Notes: generated from the letters alone by a model not told the origin. DNA of 64,000 bases from Zhengitettix transpicula (GCA_037074705.1 CM073591.1:159382532-159446531); one strand, 5' to 3'. Shown: positions 1-13,693, numbered from the stretch's first letter. Translations and numbers: made by a program.

Positions 1-79
1 CAATCTGCAACAAATGAGAGATAAGTTTTTAATTTAAATAAATAAAATTAATATAATTTCAAACATAAGATTTACTTAC

Positions 80-220
80 CTCGTCCAGCTCGTCTTTCTC
101 CAGAGACCCGTCATTGTTTTGATCGTAATGACTGAACATGATGCTCAATAGATAGTCCTTCCCCGAGCTATGATTGTCCTCAGCCATTAATTTCGCATGG
201 TTATATAGTAGAAGATTATC
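80..220 (-). CDS. FSTL5: Follistatin-related protein (FSTL4/5-like), EF-hand exon
   Basis: Internal exon of 141 bases (47 codons), phase 0 at both ends. The acceptor (tatttccag) lies just above 220 and the donor GTAAGTAA just below 80. The peptide begins DNLLLYNHAKLMAED and ends in a canonical calcium-binding EF-hand loop, DQNNDGSLEKDE, with acidic or amide ligands at loop positions 1, 3 and 5, Gly at 6, a hydrophobic residue at 8 and Glu at 12. The preceding helix, DYLLSIMFSHY, is the expected E helix. In FSTL4/5 proteins (secreted, extracellular) a Kazal domain is followed by an EF-hand pair and then Ig domains; only the first EF hand is inside this window. The exon joins in frame to the exon at 6428-6582 (...QYEIMK then DNLLLY). 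The paralogue (FSTL4 or FSTL5) is inferred from domain order and cannot be settled here. Confidence 0.9.
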
Positions 221-424
221 CTGGAAATAAATAAATTCTACCGTATATCCTTTAAATTATTCGCAAATTGTTTAGTTACAAATATATTCTTACCGGAATA
301 ACACAATTATTCATAATGCATAGTTCGTATTCGGCAAGCCAATATTTTACACAAGTATACAGAGTGTTTGAAAAAGAATGATCTGATTTGATACGTAGGC
401 CCCATATTTTTTTTTAAAAATGTT

Positions 425-640
425 AATTTTAAATGAAGTAATAATATAAATACCACACAACGTATCTTCAAGCTTTGATGCTTTCGTCTTGTGATTAAAA
501 CACACAAGAGCCGTGAGACCGACATAAACGCCGAAACCCCGCGTATTTTAATCACCTGACGAAAGCAACAAGAAATGTTGTGTAGTATTTTTATTATCAC
601 TTCATTTTCTTTGTTATTGGGCTATTTCTTACCAATTACT
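425..640. mobile_element. Palindromic MITE family M1, copy a (diverged)
   Basis: Inverted ends: AATATAAATACCACACAACG at about 442-461 and, inverted, a diverged version (ACAAGAAATGTTGTGTAGTA) near 570-589. The outer arms also match loosely (AAATGAAGTAATAATA against TATTATCACTTCATTT inverted). The middle has no coding. The same ends occur at 13.7, 24.3, 42.1 and 46.7 kb. Confidence 0.7.
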
Positions 641-3589
641 TTAATTTCTATTTTAAGGTTAATTTTGTAATCAGCAAAATAAATAATTCATTTTTTACAT
701 AACAACTCATAGAAGCTCAATATGCCCGCATGAGATGCACGGCATATGTCTATGCAATATTTAAATTCGACCTGCACTCCAGCTTTAACGGCCATTGTTA
801 TGCGGTTCCGCAGTTCAACCATTGTTGGAGGAACACAAACTGTATTTTATAAGCCCCCGAAAGAAATAAATCACAAACAGTGAGGTTCGGTGATTTTGAA
901 AGCCATAGATGTAAGGCTGAATCATTTTGTCCAACAAAGCCGATCTATCATCGACGAAGCGTATCGTTTAAAAACTCTCGCACTTACATGAAACCACGAG
1001 AAACTGGAGAGTTTCCTTTTTTTAAGAGTAAATTGCTCATTGATATCGAGTTAAAAGCTGAATTTATTAAATTTGTATGAATCTTTTCGAAACATCCTGT
1101 ATTTTGCATAATGCAGTATCAAAGTTTATATCACTATTTTGGAGGAGACAAGACAATGTTCATAAATGAAATTTAAACGCTTTTTAGGGTGGAAAACTAC
1201 TACTTTTTGTTCGTATGCGTGACGTGGTGAAGAGACAGGCTCCTTCGCCATAGCTGTTCAAGTAATTCTGAATGCAAAAAAAATATTTCTTACAAATACT
1301 CGTATAATAATTCTGCATAATCTAGGCAATGAGTATAATGACAATTATATCTCCATTGTTGAATTTTTAACACAGCTTAGCTCATATGTTTATTTTTATT
1401 CGTCGTAAACACTTCAACGTATGTTCACACTCGTAGGTCACGTACTGTGGATTTGGAGACAAAGGCGTGCCGACTACAACCATTTATTTGGGGTATTTGA
1501 AGCGTTTTTGTTTGCGAGAATGCTGCGAGGAACGTGTTGCGAACTGACTTTCCAGATCTCTGGTTCTGTGCGGAAGGAGTGAAGGGGCAAAAACTCCAGG
1601 AGATAAACTGCGCCCTTCTTCAGCTTAGCTGAAAGTGACCTCTGAAACTGCCTCTACGATTCTTCTTCGGTTTCTTATAGCGAGAGATACGGCCTTCGTG
1701 CCACGGTGATATCAATGAAAAATTAAAGTAATATATTTTTATATAAAAAAAATTACTTGGTTAATAATTGGGAAGTACTTTTCAAAATGGGGAATAAATT
1801 TTTAACAGTAAAATAACCACTTATTACGTAATGGTATAAATATTATTCAATATTTAATAATATACTTACGAATGAAAAAGTAGTTATTTAACTAATTTTT
1901 AATATATATATATATATATACATATATATAATATTTGTGGAAATAAGCGGTTATTTCCTGTTAAAAATAAATAATTCCATAATCTTAATAATATGGAATA
2001 ATTTAAATGATATTTAATATAATTTTAATTTATGTATTGGGACTGTAGACTCATATCGAGGTAGTCATTGCTTATATTACTCAAGTTACATTACTTGAGA
2101 TATGAATGCAGAGCCTAAACTGATAAAACTAGTAAAACTTATCATATACAAAAATACAGACACACGAACACTGATCTCAAGATAATAAAACTAGATGCGT
2201 TAAATTCAGTATAAAACTTCCTATCAGGATGTATAAAACCACTAAAAATATATTTTCCCAACTTAACTCCTGAAGGTATATAAATGTTTCAGTGAATATA
2301 TAAAAGCGACAACTCTTACGAAAGCTCCGGGAAAGTCCGGCAAATAGAGAAATATACTAGACGTTCACAATTGCTAAAGAAAGGCATAAAATACTGTACA
2401 GAAAAACAGAAAATAGATAAATGGCACAGAAACTTAAATTATGAGACAGGTAAACATATTAAAGACTAAACAAATAGGAGTTATAAAAAGTGATGTAATA
2501 TAATGTGAATGACGCTTTACGAAACTATTACCTCGTAAATGAAATAGCATACAATGTACAGAAGAAGGAATGAAAAACAACACCTTATAAGAAAATTCAG
2601 GTGTTGCGGTGAAAACCAAACTCATTATTTAACTAATTAGTTATAGAATAAAATTAATAAATTATGAAGACTGATTCGAAAATACAACATGCTTGGGATT
2701 AATTTGTAATTTAAATTGAAGAATAGTATAGAGGAATATAAAAATAAGTTTAAAAAGTGTGCAGGTGACACATAAGAAGCTCAAGCGCTGGCTAATAAAT
2801 TAAAGAGATAGTGTGAAATAAATAATATTGTCTGTCTATGATAAATTACAGAAAAATTTGACAAAAAAATAGGCGAAATAAGAGATTGAATCAGAATATT
2901 TTAAATCATCGTGTTACGTGCAAATCTGTGAACAAAATTTTTTATAATTAGATAGTCTCTACAGAAAAAGAGAAGAAACGTGGATGAAGACTGGAATCAC
3001 GTGCATTAAAAATATTATTTAGAATAAAAATATAAAAATTGTGGATAGAAGCCTTATTTGTATTTGTGAGAATGAAGGTTCGTAGTCGCATTTATTTTGT
3101 CGCAGAAAGGACATTTGCGTACTCGGCGAAACTTTCGACATGTAGACGTGAGAATGAATTTCGGAAGAACCTATACTAAAACTTCCGCTTAGTTTTGCAG
3201 TTTAAATAAACTGGACTCTCCATCAATAAGAATGTTTGAGTTTCACAAGAAACCTAGCGTTTAAACGACGATCATTTCTCGTATCTGGCATCTTCCGGAG
3301 TACCTAAAACACGTTTATATAATATTGTTCACTCCGCGCAACGGAATCAATGATCATATTTTTAACTTCTTATCCTGTAAGCCTAGTGAGTAAGACAACA
3401 CAGGAAATAGTTGCAATATTACGTCAGTCTTATTCTTTTACTCCGTATGCATACAAACAAACATCTGGTAATAGTATTAGGTCATGTTAACAGAACCTAT
3501 TGAGAGACGGACTTGGATAGTTATTAAAAAAGCAATACGACCTAAAATTTACTATTCACTACAAATACATTAATTTTTTTACTGAAGGA

Positions 3590-4730
3590 TTATCTCTCTT
3601 TATATAAAGGGATGAACGGGGGTGAAATGTTAAAAAATGCCAAAACGACCGATATTTGTGGCGAATAAGTAGTTTTCGGGGTTGATGAGATTATTAGTTT
3701 CCACATATATTTAGTGTATACTTTCAACCCCTCCCAGCTTCGGAATTCCACTAAGCACCACTAAGGAAAGGGGTGGACGGACGTTACATAAAAATAACGC
3801 GAAACAAAAGATATTGGTGTCAAATCCGTTTATGAGTTTAATTATGACGTTCACAATGTCAGTTAATTTATACTTCAGCACCTAGGAGTGGGGGTGGAAG
3901 GGAGTGAAACAAATATCCGTTTACAGTCATAAATGCATTGACCAATTTTTACCAAACTTTATAGACATGTTACTTACGATCCAGGAGCAACACTAAGGAT
4001 GGGAGTGGAAGTGGTATTATTTTAAAAACTTTCTAAACGGCCATTATTAGCGTCGAATAAAACTCTTTCAGGGTCACTTAATTTGATAGTGTCATTCTAG
4101 AATTTTTAAGTCTCTAATTTCAATTCCAAAATGCAACGGAGTGAAGCATCCTTAGCATAGGGGTGGTGATGAAAGGGGTTTACATAAAAAGTAATGCCAA
4201 AAAATACCGATTCTTATGTATATTCCGGTGTTATAGGAGTCGCTGAGTTTAATTCTCACATTAACCGTGGAGGTTAATGAATTTTTTTGTTCCACATTGA
4301 AAATGACTCAGTTGACAAAAGTTTCAGTTTTGATCTTCTTAAGTTACCGGGTAAACATTTTATTTTCCTAGGTTACCGACTATATTTTGGTCTCTGCTTA
4401 GTTAAATATTGTATTTTTCTTACTCCTTTAAGGTACTGGGAGTAGTTTCATACTTCATTAATTTAGCGAGTATTTTTTTCCGTTTTAATTTTGAAAGTTT
4501 TATTTTATGTAGAAGGAGAATTACTGAGTACCGTCAGACATTCTCCTGGTTTATTTGAAGTTAGATGCGGAGTGGTTATGTCGGGAAGGGGACCGTAAGC
4601 GGGTAAATATTACAAACACTGACGCTATTGATGCTTGTTAAATGAAATGTTTACCAAGAGATTAGAGTCCAATCAATTCTTACTCATGGATAATGTAAAT
4701 AAACACCCGGGCAACGCCGTGCACTCAGAT
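3590..4730 (-). repeat. Modular GGGGTGGAA repeat (family R2), old copy
   Basis: Diverged relative of the repeats at 16188-17651 and 59960-61431. Shared modules include AACGACCGATATTTGTGGCG, followed by a GAATAA-type segment and repeated GGGGTGG tracts at intervals of roughly 150-250 bases. The end CCCGGGCAACGCCGTGCACT at about 4707-4726 matches the terminal GGGCAACGCCGGGCACCC of the 61.4-kb copy. No open frame. Confidence 0.6.
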
Positions 4731-6427
4731 AGTATGAAATAAAAACGACAATCTGTGAATTAGTTCGTGGATTAGGACACTCGTACATTTCACGGGCTTA
4801 TTGAGGAATGAAATTCTGTTTATCGTGACGTTTGTGTGACCGGTGAAGCTCGTTGATATGCATCGCACCTCCTCATAATGTCGTTAATCGGCGCTTAGGG
4901 CCAACAGCTGCCTGCGTGCCGTTTGAACCATGAGCAATCGATCAATCAATGCACGCATTAGAGCACATCTCTGTTGCACTGACTGAAGTGTAATCCCTGA
5001 TTACGGAACTCGACTGTCGCGGCTCAATATAAACCAACCTTAAAGAACAAGGGAGTGTCAAAATTTCATTATTTCTAAATAGTTATTTCTATTTCTATTT
5101 ATATTTAACAATTCTTGAACATAATTTAAAGACATTAACTTATGTTTTATGTTTGAAAGAGTGTTTTTCTTTATACATAAAACCCAGCACATTAATTAGT
5201 TATTGATATTATTAAATTATAATATAACAAATATTTGTCTTCACAGTTGTTATTAGTTTTTCTGAGCTAAGTAGATATTGAATTGGGAGAAAAACCTGAT
5301 GTTGGGAAACATTGCAGAAAATCTGCGGGTAAATGAGGATCGCCCACGGTTTATCTTCTTACTTCAGTGACTTTAGATGATTGTTTCAAGTTTATTCCAC
5401 TAATACACAGAAATTAAATTTAATATTATTAATATAAAAATACTTTTTATTATTAGATTGCATGCTTTACAGACAGATAACAAACCATTTAGATCTGGGT
5501 GATGTAGGACTAAATTTATTTTTACAACTTTAATAATGAACGTATGCATAAAAAGACGATTGATATATGGCTATAATATTTGTCCTTAAATTTCAGAGTG
5601 ATTAATTAACATGTAAAGTAATTAAAATTATAATATTAAAATTATGACTACTTTTAAAAAAAATATTTTGTATTTTTGGATTAACAATTTATAAATATTT
5701 ATTTTCAAAGCGCAGACACCTTAATGAAGAAAGCTCCTTCCGTAAATATTTTGTAGATATAAAAAATTTAAATTATTTGTGACTGACAAAAAAGTGTGAT
5801 TTAAAAGTTTAAGAAAATTATTATTCAAAAGAAATGCCAGTTTCGAATAATAATAATTGTCTTTTGATAATAATTTTTTAAAAAACACTGTCTCGCAATT
5901 ACGATTTCCTGAAAATGAAAACCGTTAAAGTTGTGAAATTTGATTTCTTAAATTAATAGTAAAGATCTTCTTCTAACATATTAGATATTTTATTTGATTG
6001 AAACCATTTTACTAAGGTCAGTTTAAATGTTTTACTGTTAAGTCGCAAGGTATATCAAGTAGTAATAATAACTAAATTAGTAAAATATAACAGTAGTCGT
6101 TTCCATTACATCTCAGCTAATTCCTTTAAAATGTTTCTTTTCTTCCTTAATTATTCGCGTGAAACATAGCAATGGAATTATAATGCACAAAATTTGAGCA
6201 AAGAAGCACCGTAAAGGGATACTACAGTCAGATGAGGGGGAGAATGCTATAATTTGTTAGAACTTTCATTCGGTTAGTTCACTTTCTATTGCAGTAATAA
6301 AATCTATCAAACATTAGTTGATAAATGCAAATGTTACTTTCTGTACGACGCACAAATTTCAGGCCATCGTAAAAATTCTTCGCAGACTTGTATTGTCAAC
6401 ATACTGTAAATTTAATTGCTTATATAC

Positions 6428-6582
6428 CTTCATGATCTCATATTGCTGTAAAGTGCACTCGTCGGTCTGAAGGTCGTCGCTCCCGCCATCGATGGTGTTG
6501 TGAAGAATATCTTCTTGTAGAGCATCTGGAGCTGACGTCCGAGAGAACGCGACCAACTCCGGGCCGTTAGAAGTGTCGTTTA
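6428..6582 (-). CDS. FSTL5: Follistatin-related protein (FSTL4/5-like), linker exon
   Basis: Internal exon of 155 bases. The acceptor is ttttctgacag, directly above 6582, and the donor is AAG|GTATAT, below 6428. The exon opens with two bases of a split codon, which completes GTA (Val) with the last G of the Kazal exon, and it ends on a complete Lys codon. The translation starts NDTSNGPELVAFSR, runs through an acidic stretch and ends DECTLQQYEIMK. The C-x4-Y-x2-MK pattern leading into a Leu-rich helix is where FSTL family members enter the helix before the first EF hand. NDT is a possible N-glycosylation sequon (N-D-T). The intron to the next exon is about 6.2 kb. The open frame and matching phases on both sides make this a confident exon although the linker itself is poorly conserved in the family. 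Confidence 0.85.
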
Positions 6583-9443
6583 CTGTCAGAAAATAAATGG
6601 ATTGAAAATTTTAACTCGAATCCTGCAGAAGATAAATTACACAGACGCTATATATAATGCGATGGTAATCAATTTATGTAATATATTTAATGTTTCAATG
6701 AAATATATTTAAAACAATGCCAACAAACTGAGCTAAGCTATTGTTTAATGATAAATATATGTCTTTAAATAATCTATATGCACATGAGACTACAAATTAA
6801 TGTATATTATCTAAAAAAATGCTTAATAAAAGATTTACACACCGCCTTTTACTAGCATTAACGGAAATAAAAAAATTAATGATGTCACATTAGACCTAAA
6901 ATATAGAAGATATCAGAATTTTCTTTTAACAAATTATGAGTACATTAATTTTAACTCTTATTGAATTACTGCATACTAGTGAAAATTGAAAACTGTTTGG
7001 TAAACATAACTCGACCAACTGTGGTTGAATCCGAAATTTCTCACCCAAAAAGGCCATGATTTTAAATTTACTGCATAAAATTAAGTTCGTCAATATGGTA
7101 ATTTGAAATATGTAAATAATATTATTTTTCTTAGTTTTATGTGTACAAAGTTTCTAAATTTGGGATATCTATTCTTTATACATTTTTCCATCATTCAAAT
7201 TTATAAAAATTACAGAAATATTAAATTAAGAGACTTGATCAACAAAATGTAGTTTATAAAATTAATTGTAAAAATTGCGCCTTGTGTTATATCGCCCATA
7301 CCAAAAGGTCTTTGATTACTAGAAAAAAAGAACGCAAAACAAATTTTAAATCTCCAAATTACAAACATAGCCACATAAGTAAATAATATTTTGTATTAAA
7401 CCATAAGTTTGACTTTGACTATTTCAGATAATGAATCCAATTAGAAATGTTGCACATAAAAGCAACCTCAATCCCATTAACATCAAACAAGATATGTTCG
7501 ACTTTAACATCTATTAATTATTGGAATTGTGTACTCATTGTATGTATATCTTTGTATCTCATATTTATTCTCCAACATAAGTTAGTCTTCGATCAATATT
7601 TGAAAAAAAAACATATTTACTGGTTGAAACCTAATACAATTTTAATAATAAAAAGTTATCAGTATACTATTGTAGGCAATCAAGGCGAATATTCTTACAA
7701 TCTATACAAAAACATCTCTCACTGGTGGTTTTGAACCAAGGTCAAAGGAATTTAGTTTACAGATGTCTTTAATTTCATTCACTAATCTGAAGACATAACG
7801 AAAATAGTTTACATGTTTCTAAGACCCAACAGCTCTTTACAATTGTAAGATTGAGCTCCGTTCTGGTTCTAATTATACTTATCACTTAGAAGATCAATTT
7901 CAATTTGTTAAAACTTTTGGTACTATTAAGGTTCAGCTTTGCAAAATTATCAACTTTTAATTTTTATTTTCATAACAGCGATTAAGTAAAACTCTATTCC
8001 AATTATTGTAATTTATATAGTTAGGCATACCAAACCGCCAAATTGAGAACCTATTAAAAACATAATAAATTTGGGGATTTGGTTCGAAGGGAAAGTTAAG
8101 CAGCATATGAAGGAGAAACGGGTAGTTAAGGTACCAGTATGAACCAGTTATTCGGTAATTCCTGATAAAATGTAAAGTACAGTTTTATTATTTATGTCTA
8201 CTGACATTTAATATGATACAAACGTTAAAGGCATCATTGAAACGTCTATGAAATTTATGAATTTATTATCAAAACCATTTTTTATTGATTTAAGTTGGAT
8301 GTAGCACGTAAAGAATACGCGTAAAGACAGACGAGTTCTCTGTGTAACAAACTCGCCAGGAACCGCCTTTCCTTTGCTGTAAAAGCTTCCAGAATGTTGC
8401 AATTTACCTCTCTGCCGCAAGAAGAAGAAGATTACTCGCAACCGAGGCACTTGAGATTCAGCATTTCTGGGGATCCATCACAACTCGAGATTCCCCGCTT
8501 ACTACACACGCGTAAGCAACTACGAAACTGTTGCACTTTTACAAGAATATTATTGTATTTAATAATAATGTACAATAATTTTGATTGCATGTCTTTTTTA
8601 ATTATATAAAATAAACTGTAGTTTATGACCAAAGACAGTCAGTTTATCAAATAAATTATGTTTCGGTACCTATTTATACATTTTTCAGGTTATGCCTCGC
8701 AGGAAAAGTTCTGTAGTAAAACCAGCGAAACTTAAAATTATAACATTATATTGGTGACAAACTAATTTTTATTCTAAATAATGCAGAATATTTAATTAAT
8801 TAGATTGGAGTTTATAGAAACATAAAACATGATGTATATGTGAATGTGTTTTGTTTGAATAACGTTCTGGAAGAGAAATAGGTGGAAGGCCGCGTGCTAT
8901 ATTTATCTTTTATAGTTCAATAAAAAAAATCTAAACATAAGGAAAGGGACAGATGTGACACTAAAAAAGACTGATCCTATCTCCTACGAAACACAAATAA
9001 TGTTAAATAAGAATTTCTGCATCCTTCGCATCCCCATAAATATAATTAAAGAACCTCCACCCTAACTCTTATGCTGAATAGGACCTCTGGCCATATAACG
9101 CCAAACGACTCAGATCCTTGTATAACAATAGAATCATAAACTCAGATAAAGAAGAGGTGAAGTAGTTAAGCCGTAATAATTCTTCTGAATTAATCTGAAT
9201 ATTTGATATTGTAATATGCCAACTGACAATAAGTCTTACTATATATACCAGTTTTTTTTACCAACAGAGGTTTAGGCCTGAAAATCAACCGCTTTTGAGA
9301 AAATAAGTGGTAACAAATTTGGAATATTTAAAGCGGCAGCCGAGTTTAATATAAAAAAATCACATTTGATACAGAACAAATCAATTAAATTAATAGCCGA
9401 CACTAAAACGTTTTATGATGAAAAATTATATATATATATATAA

Positions 9444-10472
9444 TGTAATGCCAATTAATTAAGCCATTAATTGTTTTTAAATATTTTAAATTGTTAGCGA
9501 ATAAATGAATTGTAGCGGTGAGAACGAGCAAAGGAACAATAAGCGGCCGGCTCTGTTTCTTTGTGGAGGAGTCGGAATGGCGATTACGCGCGCAAAAGTA
9601 TAGTGAGTTTTCAGTCTACGGCGAGGAGCGAAAGAGAAAAGTAAGTAGACGTCTACGATCAGCCACGAGAGGAGAGACATTGTAAAAGTTAGTCTGAGTC
9701 TACGGTCAGCCACGAGAGGAGAGGCATTAAAAACAAATCTTCACCAAGATACTTAGCAGTTCAATCCAAATTGCTAAATAAATCAGTAAAAGACAAAAAT
9801 CTGCAAATCGAGAGTTCCTGTGAGCAAGCAGATAGTTGGACAGAGAGATGTTCTAACAAATAGCTAACGGTGAAGCAAGGGTTGTTTCATTATAAGGAAA
9901 TTGAACAATTTCGCGTTGAGGGAAAACGCCATCCGATAGCTCACCAATTAGGAGAGAATCATCCGAGTTTCCAGGGAGCTGAGTATTGCATTTCAACTTC
10001 ATATGTGTAGAATCTGTGAGGAAATTTAGAATCATTGTAATAAAATTTGCATTAAAGCGTACTTTTGAAGCAACAAAAGAATGCTGGTACCAGTCCAACA
10101 ATATGTGAGTAACAAAACTTTGATAATAATATTTGTGAACGATGACTAAAAGGAAAAAGTCAGATTTCGTTCACCTTTCATTTCGTTTGTTTTTCATTTA
10201 GCTTTCTTTAATTTATCGACTTAATGTTTTTTTAGGTAAATTTTAAACTGAATTGTTAATCAGATCATTAAATCATTTACTCTGTTAATTATCAAACCCA
10301 GTGAAGGCCCTGAGATAAGAGATCTTAATTTAATTGTAATTGTTTATTTAATTTTTGGAAGTAACTAAATAAATAATAAATAATATTGTTTGTTAAAATT
10401 TGATTATTTTTTCATTTAATTACCCTATTAATTTTGAAAATTAATTAAACGACTAAATGGTTAATTATTACA
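9444..10472 (+). mobile_element. LTR-like unit A (solo LTR?) in an (AT)n tract
   Basis: 1029 bases starting TGTAATGCCAATTAATTAAG and ending TTAATTATTACA, so TGTAAT...ATTACA ends as in LTRs. It is flanked by TATATATA on the left and ATATATAT on the right. Internal landmarks shared with other units are GGTACCAG (10087), GTCAGATTTCGTT (about 10159), TCAAACCCAG followed by GGCCCTGAGAT (about 10293-10316), then AATAAA-rich sequence. No protein-coding interior or partner LTR is adjacent, so a solo LTR is the simplest reading; LTR identity is inferred from the ends only. Confidence 0.6.
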
Positions 10473-10480
10473 ATATATAT

Positions 10481-11454
10481 TGTAGTAATTAAAAGGAAAA
10501 ATAATTAATTAATAGACAAAAATTTTGGACTTTCATTGTTGGCTGCGTAAACATAAAAGTTGTGTACAAGAATATGGGGCTATAATTCCTGATTGCTGGG
10601 GTATTGTCGAAAAACATTGCTAGGCGCGCAGAGCGGCAATGTGTTGACAGGAGGCATAGGAATAACAGTTCGGACAAAATTTCAGAAGTGTGTTTGGGGA
10701 GGCAAGGCTGTAGGTAGTCTAACAGCTCTAATATTCAGAACGATCTATAGTGTCCAGTTTTGAGCAAACAACTTCGACAATACTACTGTTATGTTCCCTG
10801 ATGAAGAATAATTCTGGAGTCTAGCTACGTTCAAGAGTTATACATTTTTTCAATTATTGGGAGACAGGTTATGGTATCCGGTAAATAACCAAACTTTGAT
10901 AATGGTAACAATATATTGATAGAGAGATCAGCGAAACAAGTGTTGTAAGTAAACTCAGAAAGCAGAAAGTGTTGCCTAGTAAATTCTGTGTATTATGGCC
11001 TGTTTATAAAGTGTTAATAATAATTGTGTGTGTGCGTACGAGCCCATTTCTTAGTACAACAAAACTTTAAGGTAAAATGAACAACTTATTATCTGTAAAC
11101 TCCGCAGTAAATGATATTTTATCTTCAGATTTCGGAGTTCAGATTTTATATTTTATTGATTGTTAAATTAATGCTTTAGTCACTTTGTAAATTTAATTGT
11201 TTGACCTAAATATTCTTAATTGAAGGCCCGATGGTCGGCCCTGAGATCTAGCCGTGATATATTGTCAAGTTTTAATATGTAATATAATTTTAATAATTGG
11301 ATTTAATAAATTAATTTACTTGTTTACTTTCAATTTTGATCTTTTAATTAAAACATCCGATCACTTAATTTTTTAATTTGCATTTATCTTTAAATACTAC
11401 AAATTTTTGCTGCAACATGTGGCACATTTAAATCCATCAAAAGTAACTACTACA
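10481..11454 (+). mobile_element. LTR-like unit B, tandem with unit A
   Basis: 974 bases starting TGTAGTAATTAAAAGG and ending AAGTAACTACTACA; the two ends are inverted matches (TGTAGTAATT against AACTACTACA inverted). It is separated from unit A by only ATATATAT and followed by ATATATATA. Landmarks: GGCCCGATGGTCGGCCCTGA at about 11225-11244 and AATAAA-type signals after it. It is closest to unit G, sharing AACAAGAATATGG and GCTATAATTCCTG-like segments. Confidence 0.6.
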
Positions 11455-11509
11455 ATATATATATAATGTGTCTGTGTCTAATTTTTTGTGTCTGAGTCTG
11501 TATCATTAC

Positions 11510-11510
<1 letters not shown>

Positions 11511-11560
<50 letters not shown>
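11511..11560. repeat. (AT)n microsatellite
   Basis: About 50 bases of uninterrupted AT, following a 50-base spacer with TGTGTCTGTGTC and ATCATTACATT after LTR-like unit B. Confidence 0.95.
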
Positions 11561-11563
<3 letters not shown>

Positions 11564-12039
11564 ATCAGATAAATACAAGGCGCGAACAAAGTTCGCTAAA
11601 GTGGAGATCAACAACATATCATTATGTGATTCACAGTTCATAAATGGATCACTTGGATGTACTTCTTATTAGTGATATGAATGCTTCAATGAATCGAGCA
11701 GATGATGGTTAGGGGGTTTATGAAATTGGTAATTAAGGAATCCAAAATGAACCATAATTTTTTTATATCTATCTGAAATATTATAAAATTCTCTGTAGAG
11801 CTACCTTATTAGTGTTTCCAAATTTATTCTGGAGCATTTACAGGTTACGTCTCCCATTGTTGATTTATTTGTACGTTTAGATTTTCCCTCTTCTCTCGCT
11901 TACTCGAATGAAGAGAAACTGCCTTTTCTTTTTCTCAAAGACATTTTTAAAGTTTAACGAAGGTACAGTAAAATTATAACATAAAAAAATGAAGATATCA
12001 CCCTAATAGACCATAAATTTCGCGGATGAGATTTACACA

Positions 12040-13190
12040 CACGTTGCGGCCGAAGGAATCCTGTTGTTTGCCCGACACACACTTGTCCGAAGCACGCTTT
12101 CCCGACACCAATATCCCGATTGACGTTTGCCCGACTCTTCATTATCCAGATTGACGTTTGCCCGGCAGTACATTATCCCGATTAAAGTTTACCCGACAGG
12201 CCATTTTCCCGAAAGGTGCGGTTTTACGAAATAAAACATAATATTATTGTAGAACAAATCGATCAAACTTGGTACACTTAAGATTCAGGAACGATCCCCA
12301 AGCATTTAAGATAGCGCCAATGGGCGGAAGGGGTGGCAATTTCAAAACATGCGATAGCGTCCTATATTGGCGACGAATAAATAGTTTACGGGTTCGATGA
12401 GATTCATAATGTCACTCTCGATATTTACGGTGAAAAATTACATCGCCTAACAACCTAAGGACAACTATAGCGCTTTGGTGAAAGAGGCTGATAAAAATGG
12501 CTATAACTACCAATGTTGTGTCGAAATTCGTTGTTATGGCAGTAACCGGCATTCAAGCAGGGATAAGTTAAAATTTAGCCCCTTGAGAAAGGGGTGAGAT
12601 AATAATAATTTGATATAGACCGAGTTTCGTGTCGAATACCATAACAGCGGATTCGACTTCAATCTCGGGTAATGACAAATTATTGCCCCACCCCTTGGGG
12701 TTAAATTTTAACGTAAATTTTCTGGTATGCCCTAACTAAACTTTGCGACCATCATAACACCGGTTTAGTCACCAATCTCGGTCGTTATCGAAGTATTTTT
12801 ATCACCCGTTCCACTCCCACCCATTTTGGTGCTAGAATTACCTTGAATCCACGGGGTTTGATACTGGATGTTAATTGATACGTGTACCAAGTTTGGTTTA
12901 AAATTTTCCAAACTTTAATGATATATGCATAATAAGATAACTAGCGTATTGAGTGTTCTACAATATTAATATTATGCTTCAATTCGTAAATACGCAGCTT
13001 TCGAGCAAATGACCATTCAGGAAAATACTGTCGGTAAAACATATTGGGATAATCCCCTATCGGGTAAACCTCAATCGGGATAATGTACTGTCGGGCAAAA
13101 GTTAATCGGGTTATTGTTGGAGGGAAAACGTGCTTTTCAAGCTAGTGTGTGTCGGAATTTTGTACTAGAGCCGCGGTCAAAATAACTTAC
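12040..13190. mobile_element. Foldback-like element with tandem repeats in its inverted arms
   Basis: Left arm (about 12046-12220) and right arm (about 13020-13174) are inverted matches: GCGGC, CCGACACACAC, a GCACGCTTTCCC segment, then repeats of about 34 bases made of 'TTGACGTTTGCCCGACAGTA' and 'CATTATCCCGAT'. The left arm has about four such units and the right arm about three, as is typical of Foldback transposons. Identical ATTTACACA at 12031-12039 and 13191-13199 may be a 9-bp target duplication. The interior carries GGGGTGG modules that resemble family R2. No transposase frame is seen. Confidence 0.7.
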
Positions 13191-13693
13191 ATTTACACAT
13201 TTGTTGATGTTGATTTTAAAATAAAATAAAAATGAAAATAAATAATACAAAAAATTGATTAGAGTACCAAGAAGCCTCAAATTCTATTTTAATTATTTAT
13301 ATAATTTTTTAAATTATATGTAATATTTGGGACATAATTATGAAATAATACTTGAATACTTCATCCAAAAATTTTTGCATTATCCCAATCGAAATTATGT
13401 TTTAAATTAATATGATTGGACACAATTACTAATTTTGGACGTTAAATTTCTAACTTTTTATGCTCATTTATTAAAGTTATTAAAGATCGTTTCGTTAGAT
13501 GAATACAACAGGAATTGCAGTGTTAACAATACATTTAGAACATAAAATATTATTTTTATCTGAAATGTTTTATTTAATATTATTGGCTACATTTATATTT
13601 TGATGCATATTCTGGTGTTTTAAAATAAAAACTTTAAAAAGTTATCTCAAATATTTGATTGGTGGTAATAGTGTTGTGGCATAAAATTGTCTA

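Larger units (their letters stand above)
221..6427 (-). other. FSTL-like intron between linker and EF-hand exons
   Basis: Intron bounded by GTATAT at 6427 and tttccag at 221. It contains a MITE (about 425-640) and an old modular repeat (about 3590-4730). A somewhat GC-richer, non-repetitive-looking stretch at about 4830-5040 contains the palindromic ATCGAT and could be a conserved non-coding segment, which is untested. The rest is AT-rich with no coding support. Confidence 0.75.
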
